DNA from: DAIOEK01 sp963828285
Lineage (GTDB): Bacteria > Chloroflexota > Anaerolineae > Anaerolineales > Anaerolineaceae
Assembly: GCA_963828285.1 (NCBI GenBank)
Contig: CAWHEB010000001.1
Span: 310,001-374,000 of the forward strand
DNA: 64,000 nucleotides
Direction of reading: 5' to 3'
The translations under genes were made by a program, and so were the position numbers. Positions 18,081-26,597 of the stretch are shown here, in pieces (positions within the stretch are counted from its first letter, which is position 1; each line of letters begins with the position of its first letter). Below the pieces are notes generated by a model. It had not been told where the DNA came from. It made no database searches and worked only from the letters and a program-made list of their open reading frames with translations.

Positions 18081-19045
18081 TCCCAACGACTTTTTACACT
18101 CCTGTTCAGGATGATCTTGCAGAAGTTGATCTCATTATGCGCCGTCAGGCAAATGACTACCATCCTGACCTGCAAAAGGCATTGGATATCATTCTCTCCT
18201 CAGGCGGAAAAAGGATTCGCGCAGCAATTACCCTTCTTGTTGGTAAAATGTTCAACTCAGAAAAAGATGAGATTCATCTCCTTGCTTCCGCTATCGAGAT
18301 GCTGCACACTGCTACACTTGTTCATGACGACTTGATTGACGGTTCACTCCTCCGTCGTGGAAATCCAACCCTAAACGCCCAATGGTCTCCGGGAGCGACA
18401 GTTTTAACAGGTGATTTTTTATTTGCCAGGGCTGCCCGCTTAGCAGCTGATACAAACAGCGTTCGTGTCATGAAGATTTTTGCTGAAACGCTTGGGATTA
18501 TCGTAAACGGTGAAATATCGCAATTATTTTCCCGGCGCTGCCTTGCAGATCGGGCAAATTACGAAAAACGAATCTATTCGAAAACAGCATCATTATTCGA
18601 GACGACTTGCCGTTCAGCGGCAATTCTTGGTCATACCAATGAGGATCAAATTGAAGCCATGCGGAATTTTGGTTACAACATTGGTATGGCTTTCCAAATA
18701 ATTGATGATATTCTTGATTTTCGTGGTGAACAAGTCACACTCGGAAAACCTGTAGGAAGTGATCTACGCCAAGGGTTGATCACTTTACCGGCTATTTATT
18801 ATCTTGAAAAATATCATCAGGATCCCAACGCTGAATATCTACTCAGTGAAGGCTGTCTAGAAAACGAAAAACAAACTGTGGAGCTTATACAGGCTATCTC
18901 CCAGAGCGACGCCATTCAACTGTCACATCAAGAAGCCGTCTTGTATACCGAAAAGGCATTACAAATACTAGATGACCAACCCAATTGTGTTGCCAAAGAT
19001 TGTCTCGAAGAAATCACGCATTACATCGTTGATCGGGAATTCTAA
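18077..19045 (+). CDS. Trans-polyprenyl diphosphate synthase
   Basis: A 322-residue isoprenyl chain elongase from a TTG start at 18077, preceded by GGAG. The first aspartate-rich motif is HDDLIDGSLLRRG and the second is QIIDDILDF, with GGKRIR near the N-terminus. It elongates allylic diphosphates with isopentenyl diphosphate. Product length (quinone side chain or other) cannot be read reliably from the sequence. Last gene of the phosphohexomutase-tatD operon, followed by a terminator. Confidence 0.9.
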   Translation: MIPTTFYTPVQDDLAEVDLIMRRQANDYHPDLQKALDIILSSGGKRIRAAITLLVGKMFNSEKDEIHLLASAIEMLHTATLVHDDLIDGSLLRRGNPTLNAQWSPGATVLTGDFLFARAARLAADTNSVRVMKIFAETLGIIVNGEISQLFSRRCLADRANYEKRIYSKTASLFETTCRSAAILGHTNEDQIEAMRNFGYNIGMAFQIIDDILDFRGEQVTLGKPVGSDLRQGLITLPAIYYLEKYHQDPNAEYLLSEGCLENEKQTVELIQAISQSDAIQLSHQEAVLYTEKALQILDDQPNCVAKDCLEEITHYIVDREF

Positions 19046-19065
19046 ATCTAATTTACTTTAAACAT

Positions 19066-19089
19066 AAAAGCCCCGTTATCGGGGCTTTT
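19066..19089 (+). terminator. Bidirectional rho-independent terminator
   Basis: AAAAGCCCCG (19066-19075), loop TTAT, CGGGGCTTTT (19080-19089). It is a perfect stem with A and T flanks, between convergent genes ending at 19045 and 19105. Confidence 0.9.
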
Positions 19090-19104
19090 ATCTATCCACT
19101 TCTA

Positions 19105-19831
19105 CTATAAAACAACTTCTTCAGGAACTCTAAAGTTTGCATTAGCCTTACGAACAGCATCAGGAATATCAAATACAAGATCAGAACCGATCATTTGTTT
19201 CGAGAATGCCTTTACTGAGGTGTCCCAATACTTCTTGGTTACATAGTAAACGCGTGCCCCACCCAATTCATGCTGGTATTCTGGCCATGGGTAAGAAGGT
19301 TGAGCCATTTCAAGCCCAGCCATGCGCCAACCATTATAGCTTTCGAAGGTTGACCACCATTCATTGCATCCCAGAAGTCTCAAGTGCGTAATAGGTTTTG
19401 GCATAGTACATTGCCCAACCAATACGTCCACGTCGGGCGAAGGTCATGGTATGTAGGCTGATCGCGATTTCTTCGTTCATAACACGACCATTTGCAAAAC
19501 CGGCTAATTGACCATCGATGGTGCCAACGAGAGTGAATGGATCTTTTAGCCGACTACGATACTGTCCAAGGATTTCAGCATATACACGGGCGCCTACGAT
19601 ATCGTAGAAATCTTTTTCGACAGCCATTACTTTTTTCATATAGCCAAGCAATGGTTCAATATCTTCATTTTTCATTTCTCGAATAAATAGGACGCGGCCA
19701 TCTTTCAATGTAATCATTGCGTCTTTCCATGGTTTAAGATCCATGGGGGGAGCTTGCAAAAGAGGTTCTATTTCGCGAACATCAATTGTTAACTGTTCTT
19801 CAGATACCTTCTCGGGTGGTTCAAGTCTCAT
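19105..19831 (-). CDS. GNAT-like acetyltransferase-family protein, frame broken near 19380
   Basis: Two overlapping minus-strand frames together form a protein of about 241 residues. The first (19831 down to about 19380) has an IREMKNEDIEPLLGYMKKV start and a TIDGQLAGFANG core like GNAT folds. The second continues with LLGCNEWWSTFESYNGW. One extra base near 19378-19383 would explain the break. I assign GNAT only tentatively, and acceptor and role are unknown. It sits divergently from the FdrA cluster. Confidence 0.5.
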
Positions 19832-20030
19832 TTCAAAAACTCCTTGTCTTTGATTTTAGGGAAATAATTGCTTCCAATACCATATATTGGGGCTTATTCA
19901 TTTTATTTAGCCATTTCCTTACTGTCAAGTATTCAGCTCGCCTTGCAACAAATAAAAAAGTCATAATCTCACACCAAGAATGTATGACAAATTACAGACA
20001 TAATGTGATGTATATATGGCTATGGTTCTG
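19832..20030. other. Intergenic region upstream of the FdrA cluster
   Basis: About 200 bases of AT-rich sequence between the divergent GNAT-like gene and the FdrA-operon promoter. I see no supportable gene or RNA here. Confidence 0.5.
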
Positions 20031-20059
20031 TTGATTTAATACAACCCATTTGCTATACT
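20031..20059 (+). promoter_or_regulatory. Promoter of the FdrA cluster
   Basis: TTGATT (20031-20036), a 17-base spacer and TATACT (20054-20059) preceded by TG at the extended -10 position. Predicted transcription start near 20066. Confidence 0.65.
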
Positions 20060-20065
20060 GATTTT

Positions 20066-20300
20066 TGCGCTCACCTAATAAAGTCATTGTATTATGATTT
20101 TTTTTGTGATCAGTACCCCGTCTCGCAACACCACTTTGATAAGGATGCAGTATTTCTGTGAAGTTGGTTAGCAGCATGCTCCCCAAGACTTATTCTAGAA
20201 ATCCCACCCAGGTAACAGTAACCTGTCGTCTAACTTTGCATACGACAGGTTTTTTGATGGTTAACATCCAAAACATTTGCTCATAACGAGCATCATTTTA
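20066..20300 (+). promoter_or_regulatory. Attenuator-like leader of the FdrA cluster (candidate riboswitch or regulated terminator)
   Basis: From the predicted start to the AGGAGG before fdrA lie about 235 bases without an ORF. The leader ends in an intrinsic terminator (20220-20255), and an alternative stem CAGGT/ACCTG (20209-20213 with 20221-20225) would consume the 5' arm of that terminator. The rest is compatible with a folded sensor, but I do not recognise a known riboswitch class. It could also be an independent small RNA. Confidence 0.5.
20220..20255 (+). terminator. Intrinsic terminator inside the FdrA-operon leader
   Basis: A perfect 10-bp stem (20220-20229 with 20242-20251) and a T6 run, located 56 bases upstream of the fdrA-like start codon and downstream of a good promoter. 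Confidence 0.85.
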
Positions 20301-20310
20301 GGAGGATTGA

Positions 20311-22143
20311 ATGGCAGTAATTAAAGCAGAAGTAAGAACCGGTGTTTATTATGACTCTGCGTTCCTTATGCAACTGCAGAGAGAACTATCGGATCTACCG
20401 GGGGTTGAAGATGCCGGTGTAATTATGGGTACAGAATCAAATAAAGAATTGCTGGCACACATCAATCTCGTATCTCCTGAAGTTGTCGCTGCAAAACCAG
20501 ATGATCTGGTGACTGTTGTTAGGGCTGATTCTGAAAAATCGGCGACTTCAGCTTTGGCACGTGTTGAAGATATGCTCACCAAGAAAAAAGTTGCATCTGA
20601 GTCAAAAACTCTACCCAAAAGTCTGGAATCTGCCGTGGAAAATCTACCAGAAGCCAGCTGGACTTTGATCTCTGTCGCTGGCCGTTACGCTGACGTTGTC
20701 GCTCACGATGCATTAGATCTGGGAAAGCATGTTTTTCTTTTCAGTGATAATGTCTCAGTCGAAGCTGAGATCGAATTGAAGAAGAAATCAGCTGAAAAAG
20801 GATTGCTGGTCATGGGTCCAGACTGTGGTACAGCCATCGTCCGCGGAATGGGTCTCGGTTTTGCAAATAAAGTCCGTCTCGGACCGATCGGTGTTGTCGC
20901 TGCTGCAGGAACAGGTTTACAGCAGGTTTCTTCCCGTATTGCACAGCTAGGCAGCGGAATGACCTATGGTATTGGAACCGGTGGTCGTGATCTTTCCGAA
21001 AAGGTTGGCTCCGCAACATTCAGTCAGGGAATTGATATCCTAAACCGTGACGATGAGACGAAAGTGATCGTACTTGTTTCGAAACCCCCGGCTCCCATGG
21101 TCGCCGACAAAGTTATCGCTCAGGCGAAAAAAGCTAAAAAACCAGTGGTTATATGCTTTATTGGCAGATCACCGGAGAAAAATCAGGACGGAAACTTATA
21201 CTTTGCAGGTTCGCTTGATAGTGCAGCAGAGATGGCTGTAGTACTTACAAAGGATTTGACCGGAAAGCTCGTAAAGGAATTGATGGCGAAAACCGTCAAG
21301 GAATCTACAGAAAAAGTGGATGTCTCAAAATTTGCCAAAGGTCAAAAATACCTCCGTGGACTCTTCTCAGGTGGTACCCTTGCATATGAAGCCCAATATA
21401 TTCTGGAAGATTATCTCTCCAAAGTATGGGCGAATGCGCCACTTCGAAAAGAAAACAAGATGGCCAATTCGTTGGTAAGTCAGGATAACTCAATAGTTGA
21501 CCTGGGAGAAGACGAATTCACAGTCGGTCGTTTACATCCAATGATGGACAATGAATTGCGTGTACGCAGGATCCTCGAGGAAGGTGCAGATCCTTCGGTA
21601 GCAGTAATCATGCTTGATGTGGTTATTGGTTATGGATCACATATTGATCCAGCCTCTGAATTAGGTCCTGCAGTTGCCAAAGCAATCGCAGACGCTAAAA
21701 AAGCAGGTCGGCACCTTGAGTTCTATTCAGTAGTAACAGGTACTGATGATGACCCACAGAATCTGAGAAACCAAATGCGTCAGATGGAAGCCGCTGGTTC
21801 ATGGGTATCAACAAGTAATGAGGAAATGGTACGGAAAGCCGGTGCAATTTTGCAGGCACTTAATCCAAGTGAAGTACCCGCCTCAAAGCAACCAAAAGTC
21901 TCCAAACCTGCTGCCGCTCTAGTGGCACCTTTAGTCGAAGCTAAATTCAAACCAGCTGATCTTGCCCCTCTTCAAAAGGATCTGGAGGCTATCAATATCG
22001 GATTGGAATCTTTCGCACAAAACCTGGTTGCTCAAGGAGTTCCAACCGTCCATGTGGACTGGAAACCACCGGCTGGCGGAAATGAAAAACTGATCAGAAT
22101 CTTATCAAACATCAAACGCCACCAGGCGAGCCTGAACAAATGA
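20311..22143 (+). CDS. FdrA-like acyl-CoA synthetase-family protein (carbamoyltransferase subunit homologue)
   Basis: A 610-residue protein with two CoA-ligase-like Rossmann halves: GPDCGTAIVRG and GIGTGGRDLSEKVG in the first, MLDVVIGYGSHIDP in the second. The ATG at 20311 follows AGGAGG. E. coli FdrA (AllF) acts with YlbE (AllG, DUF1116) and YlbF (AllH, DUF2877) as oxamate carbamoyltransferase in allantoin catabolism. A DUF1116 gene follows here after 14 bases, but no DUF2877 protein or carbamate kinase is in the window. I infer transfer of a carbamoyl group from a ureido compound to phosphate. Confidence 0.85.
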   Translation: MAVIKAEVRTGVYYDSAFLMQLQRELSDLPGVEDAGVIMGTESNKELLAHINLVSPEVVAAKPDDLVTVVRADSEKSATSALARVEDMLTKKKVASESKTLPKSLESAVENLPEASWTLISVAGRYADVVAHDALDLGKHVFLFSDNVSVEAEIELKKKSAEKGLLVMGPDCGTAIVRGMGLGFANKVRLGPIGVVAAAGTGLQQVSSRIAQLGSGMTYGIGTGGRDLSEKVGSATFSQGIDILNRDDETKVIVLVSKPPAPMVADKVIAQAKKAKKPVVICFIGRSPEKNQDGNLYFAGSLDSAAEMAVVLTKDLTGKLVKELMAKTVKESTEKVDVSKFAKGQKYLRGLFSGGTLAYEAQYILEDYLSKVWANAPLRKENKMANSLVSQDNSIVDLGEDEFTVGRLHPMMDNELRVRRILEEGADPSVAVIMLDVVIGYGSHIDPASELGPAVAKAIADAKKAGRHLEFYSVVTGTDDDPQNLRNQMRQMEAAGSWVSTSNEEMVRKAGAILQALNPSEVPASKQPKVSKPAAALVAPLVEAKFKPADLAPLQKDLEAINIGLESFAQNLVAQGVPTVHVDWKPPAGGNEKLIRILSNIKRHQASLNK

Positions 22144-22157
22144 TTCGGAGGATAAAT

Positions 22158-23409
22158 ATGGTACTGGATATTGAAAAAGCCAACAAATTAGCCGTAGAAC
22201 GAATGATGGATGCTCGTCCCTGTGGTTACAGGTGTTGCCAAAGCATTGGATGTTATTCCCGGCATGAAACCAAATTTGCTGATCCACGCTGGTCCACCGA
22301 TCACATACGATCGAATGGCGGGTCCTGTAAAGGGCGCAATCTGGGGTTGTCTGATGTATGAAGGTCTTGCGAAGAATCTTGAAGAAGCTCAGAAATTAGC
22401 AGAATCAGGAAAAATCGATTATGCACCTTGTCATCATCACGCATCAGTAGGACCAATGGCTGGCTTGATCTCTCCATCATTCATGGTCTATGAAGTGGAA
22501 AACTCCACTCATAAAAATAAAGCATATTCAGGTTTGAACGAAGGTCGTGGAAAAGTTTTACGGATGGGAGCATACAGTCAGGATGTTCTTGATAAATTGC
22601 GTTTCATGAATGAAAAGATGGGACCTATCCTGGACAAAGCTATCAAGGAAGTAGGTGGTATTGATATTCGTTCCATGCTCGCAAAAGCCCTTCATATGGG
22701 TGATGATGGTCACAACCGCCTGGATGCCTGCTCAATCATCTTTACGAAAGAATTAGCCCCGGCAATTGCCAAAGTATGCGATGATCGCCAGCAAGCTTAT
22801 GACATCATCAAATTCCTTGGTGACAATGCTTTATCAATCCTGAATCCTGTTATGGCAGCAGCCAAGACCATGTGCGATGCCGGTTCTAATATTGAAGGCA
22901 GTACGATCGTAACAACCATGGCTCGAAATGGTACAGATTTTGGAATCCGCGTCAGTGGTCTGGGAGAGCAATGGTTTACTGCTCCATCACCCATGGTAAA
23001 AGCGCTATACTTCCCCGGTTTTACCGAAAAAGATGCAAATCCTGATATCGGTGATAGTGTCATCACAGAGACTGCAGGATTTGGTGGATTTGCAATGGCC
23101 GCTGCTCCTGCACTGGTCACCTTTATCGGAGGCACAGCTAAAGATGCCACCAGCACAACATTCGATATGTACGAGATCACGTATGCAGAACATAAGGCTT
23201 TGACAATCCCATACCTCGATTTTCGTGGTACTCCAACCGGTGTTGATGTCCGCAAAGTTGTTGAAAAAGGAATTACTCCTCGGGTAAATACCGGTGTTGC
23301 ACATAAGGATCCCGGAGTTGGTCAGGTCGGAGCAGGTGTTGTATCCGCTCCAATGAAGTGCTTCGAAGATGCACTTATCGCATATGCAGATAAGTACGGT
23401 TTTAATTAG
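22158..23409 (+). CDS. DUF1116 (YlbE/AllG-like) protein, frame broken near 22219
   Basis: The start is the ATG at 22158, after CGGAGG. The first 20 residues (IEKANKLAVERMMDARP) and the main frame (VVTGVAKALDVIPGMKP onward) are joined if one C of CCC at 22218-22220 is removed. The full product is about 416 residues, typical of DUF1116. It shows LIHAGPPI, PCHHHASVGPMAG and GDDGHNRLDAC. Family members pair with FdrA in the oxamate carbamoyltransferase, so this is the likely second subunit. Confidence 0.85.
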
Positions 23410-23448
23410 TCCTTATTATCTTGTACCATTCATAAACTGGAGGAAATA

Positions 23449-25119
23449 ATGGATCGTGAAAAGTTTATTAAGATGATGGCTTCTGCCAAATTGTACGATC
23501 TTACTCAGGGGTGCAGCATTTTTACACCACCATGGCCTATGGAGAAATCACTTGAAGTTCATTTCTTCAAACGCCTGACCGGTGCGATGGGCGGTGGCGC
23601 CGGCGCCAATGGGCAGATATTGAATTGGAGCAATACAGTTGGAACTCATCTTGTCGGTGAACGGGCATTCCATTCAGGGATGCGCGCTGTTTCAGATATC
23701 CCTCTGGAAGATCTCACAGGTGAAGGTGTGATTGTTGATATCTCTGATGTGATCGGCGATTATGAACTTTACACCCCTGAAATGATTATGAAGAAAGCCA
23801 CAGTAAAAAAAGGTGACATTCTAATCATTAACACCGGTTATCACCGATATTCCTACGATCAACCTGACACCTTTAATCCCAATGCACAGGGTGGTGTTGA
23901 ATCCAAAGAATTCGGTTTCTATGTCCGCCATCCTGGCCCCTCGCCCGAATTCTTCCAGTGGGCTTTGGATATGAAATTCAAAGTTGTTGGTGTTGACTGC
24001 GGTTGTGCAGAACACCCGATGAACACTCCCATTCGCCGTTTCCACGAGAACCACTTCAAAAAAGCAGAAGAAAAACTCGTAGCCAAGTATGGCAAAAAAT
24101 GGGATGAGATGTTCAACCAGGACGATTACTACACAATGACCCATATCACCATGCCCAAAGCGCATTTACTTCTGGCCGAAGCGATCGTTGGTGACATTGA
24201 TAAACTAAAGAATACTCGGGCATGGATTACCATTCAGCCAATTCCATTTATGGAAGTTGAAGCTGCATGGGCTCGTGTAGCAGCCTGGACAGCCCCAGAA
24301 GGTATGACTGAAGATGCCTTCTTCGCAGAGATGAAATCCAGCAAAATGCTTGATCTGACTGTCCCTTTCAGTGTTCAATCACCTCAGTGGGCGAACTACG
24401 AACCTCTATCAGTCCGATACAACAAACGTGTTGGTGGTCAATTCTTCGGTATGGGACGCAATGGCTCGGTTTGTAATGCCTCCATTCATCTAGCTACCCA
24501 TATGGACGGAGAGAAACACTTCTACCCCGCAGGACGTGCGATCGGACAGGTTCCTTTGGATGAGTGGGTTGGACCTGGTGTAATTGCAGACATTTCCGGA
24601 TTAGTCAGCAACTCATCAGTCTACACACCAAAGATGATCGAATCGGTTGTTGATATCAAAGAAGGTGATATCCTGATCATCAAGACAGGATGGCAGAACT
24701 TTGGCTGGAACAGCCAGGATTCTGATGAATTTAGATACATGATCAAGCATCCAGGTCCATCACCCGATTTCTCTGAATGGGCAGCGAAAATGAAAATCAA
24801 GTGGATAGGGATCGACTGCGTTGCCGCCGATCATCCGATGAACACCATCCAGCGTATCTGGCATCCAAAGACTTTTGATGAAGCGAATGCGAAACTGGTC
24901 AAAGATTTCGGAAAGACATGGGACGAGATGTTCCCCCTGGATCAGTACTATCAGGATATGCATCTCAACCTCTTCCCGAAACGCATTGTCCATGCTGAAA
25001 ACCTGGGTGGTATGCTCAAGAATACCCCAAGCGGTCGCTACTATATTGGATGTTTCGTTCAGAAAGCCATGGAAGCAGAATCCATGTGGGGACGCTTCGT
25101 GGCGTTCAAAGAGGGATAA
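23449..25119 (+). CDS. Tandem-fused cyclase-family (kynurenine formamidase-like) metal hydrolase
   Basis: A 556-residue protein made of two homologous cyclase (PF04199-type) domains, about residues 1-283 and 284-556; single-domain members are about half this length. Parallel segments are VRHPGPSPEFFQWA with IKHPGPSPDFSEWA, and HPMNTP with HPMNTI. The second copy keeps the metal motif H347-x3-H351-x-D353-x3-H357. In the first copy the aligned positions are T63, H67, V69 and A73, so it has lost most metal ligands. Cyclase-family enzymes hydrolyse cyclic or acyclic amides (isatin hydrolase, kynurenine formamidase). In this cluster it is the candidate ring-opening enzyme. Confidence 0.85.
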   Translation: MDREKFIKMMASAKLYDLTQGCSIFTPPWPMEKSLEVHFFKRLTGAMGGGAGANGQILNWSNTVGTHLVGERAFHSGMRAVSDIPLEDLTGEGVIVDISDVIGDYELYTPEMIMKKATVKKGDILIINTGYHRYSYDQPDTFNPNAQGGVESKEFGFYVRHPGPSPEFFQWALDMKFKVVGVDCGCAEHPMNTPIRRFHENHFKKAEEKLVAKYGKKWDEMFNQDDYYTMTHITMPKAHLLLAEAIVGDIDKLKNTRAWITIQPIPFMEVEAAWARVAAWTAPEGMTEDAFFAEMKSSKMLDLTVPFSVQSPQWANYEPLSVRYNKRVGGQFFGMGRNGSVCNASIHLATHMDGEKHFYPAGRAIGQVPLDEWVGPGVIADISGLVSNSSVYTPKMIESVVDIKEGDILIIKTGWQNFGWNSQDSDEFRYMIKHPGPSPDFSEWAAKMKIKWIGIDCVAADHPMNTIQRIWHPKTFDEANAKLVKDFGKTWDEMFPLDQYYQDMHLNLFPKRIVHAENLGGMLKNTPSGRYYIGCFVQKAMEAESMWGRFVAFKEG

Positions 25120-25139
25120 TACCCATCGCAATCAAAGAT

Positions 25140-25164
25140 ATAGGGCAGGTTATACCTGCCCTAT
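25140..25164 (+). other. Intercistronic hairpin without T-tract
   Basis: An 11-bp perfect stem (25140-25150 with 25154-25164) closed by a 3-base loop lies between the cyclase and the molybdenum hydroxylase genes. With no T run it is more likely an mRNA processing or stabilising element than a terminator. Confidence 0.6.
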
Positions 25165-25205
25165 GTATCGGATGATTTCCATCGATTGCATCAGGAGGAT
25201 AATAT

Positions 25206-26084
25206 ATGAAACCAGCCTCATTTGAGTACTTCGCACCCAAAACCTTGGTTGAGGCACTGGAAAAGATTGGTCAGGTCGGAGATGACGGTGGAAAGATCCT
25301 TGCCGGTGGGCAAAGCTTGATACCTGCAATGAATTTCCGGCTAGCCCAACCAGCTTCGTTGGTTGACTTGAACAGTGTCTCAGAACTTTTTTACATTAAA
25401 CCCGGATCTTATGGTTCCATTTTGGTTGGTTCCATGACCAGGGATACAACAGTAGAATTTGATCCAACAATTGCAAAAATAGCACCGATGGTTCAGGAAT
25501 GTTTGCCATTTTTAGCTCATCCGGCTATACGTAATCGTGGTACCTTCGGTGGCGCATTAGCTCATGGCGATCCAGCCGGTCAGCTACCGGTTGTTGCAGT
25601 GGCAATGAATTTCGGAATGAAGATAAATAAAACCGGATCTGATCGTATCGTTCCCGCTGATGAGTTTTATACCAGCATGTATGCAAATGTAATGGAATCC
25701 GATGAGATTCTAACCGAAGTCAGTATCCCCAAATTACCCGGGCGATCAGGTACAAGTTATAAACAAACAGCCCGTCAAACGGGAGCTTCCGCTCTTGTCG
25801 GTACTGCAGCAGTAATAACCTTGGACGAAAAAGATGTGTGTTCCGTTGCAAGAGTAGCTTTCATGGGTGTAAGCGAAATCCCTGTCCTTTCTTCAGAAAT
25901 TAGCAGCAGATTGGTTGGTCAAAAATTGACACCAGAGCTGATAGCATCTGCCGTTGAAGCATGTATTGAAAGTGAACTCGATCCAGGATCTGATATACAT
26001 GCTACTCCAGCCTTCCGCCGCCACCTTGCCCGTGTCCTTGGCATTGATGCGGTCGCCACAGCATACGCGAAAGCGAAGAAATAG
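25206..26084 (+). CDS. Molybdenum hydroxylase FAD subunit (XdhB/CoxM family)
   Basis: A 292-residue FAD-binding subunit with the flavin motifs AGGQSLIPAMNFRLA and GTFGGALAHGDPAGQLP. It transfers electrons from the [2Fe-2S] subunit to its acceptor. AGGAGG precedes the ATG. It is followed after 9 bases by the iron-sulfur subunit and then the molybdopterin subunit, the M-S-L order of CoxMSL-type operons. Confidence 0.92.
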   Translation: MKPASFEYFAPKTLVEALEKIGQVGDDGGKILAGGQSLIPAMNFRLAQPASLVDLNSVSELFYIKPGSYGSILVGSMTRDTTVEFDPTIAKIAPMVQECLPFLAHPAIRNRGTFGGALAHGDPAGQLPVVAVAMNFGMKINKTGSDRIVPADEFYTSMYANVMESDEILTEVSIPKLPGRSGTSYKQTARQTGASALVGTAAVITLDEKDVCSVARVAFMGVSEIPVLSSEISSRLVGQKLTPELIASAVEACIESELDPGSDIHATPAFRRHLARVLGIDAVATAYAKAKK

Positions 26085-26093
26085 GAGGCGAAT

Positions 26094-26597
26094 ATGAGTG
26101 ACATAACCCAAATTACGCTCAAAATAAATGGTCAAAATTATACAAAAGATGTTGAACCTCGTCTCCTCTTGAGTGACTTTATTCGGTACTATGCCGGATT
26201 AACCGGTACTCATGTTGGTTGTGAGCACGGAGCTTGTGGTACCTGCACTGTCTTACTGGATGGTACTCCGATTAGATCATGCCTAATGTTCGCAGTTCAA
26301 GCAGTTGGTCATGAAGTACTAACTGTTGAAAGTCTTGGAACAATTGAAAAGATGCATCCCATCCAGGAAGCATTCCGGGAAAAACATGCAGCTCAATGCG
26401 GTTTCTGTACTCCGGGTATTTTAATGACTCTTTCAGCATACTTGCGTGACCATAAAAATCCGACCGAAGAAGATCTCCGTGATGCTATTGATGGAAATCT
26501 CTGCCGTTGCACAGGCTACCAAAACATCGTTGAAGCCGCCAAGCTGGCCGCAGAGATGATGTCCAATGGTAAGAGTGAGGTGTCTCATGGCAAATAA
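26094..26597 (+). CDS. Molybdenum hydroxylase [2Fe-2S] subunit (XdhC/CoxS family)
   Basis: A 167-residue protein with a plant-type ferredoxin cluster (C43, C48, C51, C63) and the second cluster domain (CGFC about 102-105, CRC about 137-139, followed by TGYQNI). It bridges electrons from the molybdenum centre to FAD. The stop overlaps the large-subunit start at 26587 by 11 bases. Confidence 0.93.
   Translation: MSDITQITLKINGQNYTKDVEPRLLLSDFIRYYAGLTGTHVGCEHGACGTCTVLLDGTPIRSCLMFAVQAVGHEVLTVESLGTIEKMHPIQEAFREKHAAQCGFCTPGILMTLSAYLRDHKNPTEEDLRDAIDGNLCRCTGYQNIVEAAKLAAEMMSNGKSEVSHGK

Noticed and set aside
20066..20255. Leader upstream of fdrA as 4.5S/SRP RNA, tmRNA, tRNA or a known guanidine/purine riboswitch
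   Set aside because: None of the hallmark sequences of those RNAs could be found by eye, so it is left as an unassigned leader.
23821..24165. Antisense open frame of about 115 codons within the cyclase gene
   Set aside because: It is the mirror of well-conserved coding sequence with no start signal or recognisable domain.
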